Assembly (NCBI GenBank): GCA_000310025.1
Contig: FN648381.1
Coordinates: 1 to 44,514, forward strand
Direction: 5' to 3'
Length of the DNA stretch: 44,514 bases
From: Ectocarpus siliculosus
Lineage: Eukaryota; Sar; Phaeophyceae; Ectocarpales; Ectocarpaceae
A program made the position numbers and the translations under genes. Under the pieces are notes generated by a model. The model was not told where the DNA came from. It did not search any database and worked only from the letters and a program-made list of their open reading frames with translations. Shown in pieces: positions 44,322 through 44,514 of this stretch. The first letter of the stretch is position 1, and each line of letters starts with the position of its first letter.

Positions 44322-44514
44322 CGTGCGACGTTGGTGCTCCGTAGAGGAACGTCGCGAGGGTTAGGGTTAGGTATGCCGAAGGCCCCGACTTGTCCTTCGT
44401 CTCCAAGAAACGTTTCACCCGAGAAAACGAAGAATCCACCAATTCGCGGGTTGCGGCATTGGCGCCTTGAGGGTTCGAAATGGCCATAAGGACACGCTTG
44501 TGAAAGGGGGCATA
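44287..44514 (-). pseudogene. Gag-region fragment, open to the window edge
   Basis: The frame is open from the window end and reads HKRVLMAISNPQGANAATRE, then SFSRVKRFLETKDKSG. It passes through a telomere-like tract (CCTAACCCTAACCCT in sense, 44358-44373) and then stops at 44287. The NADAR frame overlaps it in another phase and is closed upstream by the TAA triplets of that tract. The tract is thus the likely site of the frame break. I cannot identify a capsid motif in so short a piece; more of gag lies beyond the window. Confidence 0.5.

Larger units (their letters stand above)
36990..44514 (-). mobile_element. Ty3/gypsy LTR retrotransposon with chromodomain and NADAR, 5' end outside window
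   Basis: A minus-strand element with the Ty3 order protease, RT, RNase H, integrase, and an integrase C-terminal chromodomain. A candidate 3' LTR and polypurine tract lie at its low-coordinate end. The gag start, primer-binding site and 5' LTR lie beyond 44514. Lesions: a frame break at about 44290-44370 (across a CCCTAA-like tract), a -1 frame step at an A6 run (42918-42923), TAA at 41143-41145, TAA at 40795-40797, a CA-run frameshift near 39716, TGA at 37931-37933, and a 27-bp in-frame duplication at about 41236-41290. It is therefore inactive as read, though recently degraded: long frames remain intact. 37298-37681 is its untranslated 3' region. Confidence 0.9.

Noticed and set aside
44358-44373. 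TTAGGG-like tract as a chromosome end.
   Set aside because: Only two units, embedded within a coding frame of a retrotransposon; not a telomere.

Overview
This window looks like transposon-rich nuclear DNA from a eukaryote. Coding pieces are split by GT-AG introns. AATAAA signals follow some of them, CAG/CAA runs encoding polyglutamine are common, and most coding segments are decayed remnants of transposable elements. A stramenopile such as a brown alga would fit (mid GC, CAG-rich exons, Ty3, Ty1, LINE, Helitron and PiggyBac all present). That is an inference from style only; no marker gene fixes the lineage. I see no prokaryotic operon, rRNA, convincing tRNA or CRISPR.

Layout: 1-495 is the end of a terminal-inverted-repeat (TIR) element whose complete relative lies inverted at 28394-29199. 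A Helitron N-terminal remnant (1430-2224, -) is followed by an unrecognised decayed gene (2340-3652, -). A Q-rich gene and further coding exons lie at 5389-6720 (+). A multi-exon PiggyBac-type transposase pseudogene follows at 8281-11686 (+). From 11.7 to 20.5 kb there are a LINE 3' end, a 66-bp minisatellite, two tandem copies (A, B) of a ~1.1-1.4 kb repeat, one plausible unknown exon, and diverged duplications. A 5'-truncated LINE is at 20524-21728 (-), a large palindromic element at 21900-23064, and another TIR element at 26397-27354. A Ty1/copia-like remnant is at 31622-32281 (-). Two more copies (C, D) of the 1.1-1.4 kb repeat follow. Copy C carries a 766-bp hAT-type element with an exact 8-bp target duplication and a BED zinc-finger ORF.

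The right end (about 36990-44514, -) is a large Ty3/gypsy LTR retrotransposon that seems to have landed in copy D; its 5' part runs off the window. Gene order in its own sense is gag fragment, NADAR domain, aspartic protease, reverse transcriptase, RNase H, Pro-rich linker, integrase, chromodomain, and a C-terminal Tudor/Agenet-like tail. The most striking feature is the NADAR domain (a family linked to ADP-ribose and NAD chemistry, including reversal of guanine ADP-ribosylation) built into the gag-pol precursor just before the protease. All its recognisable family motifs are intact although the element as a whole carries several frameshifts and nonsense codons.
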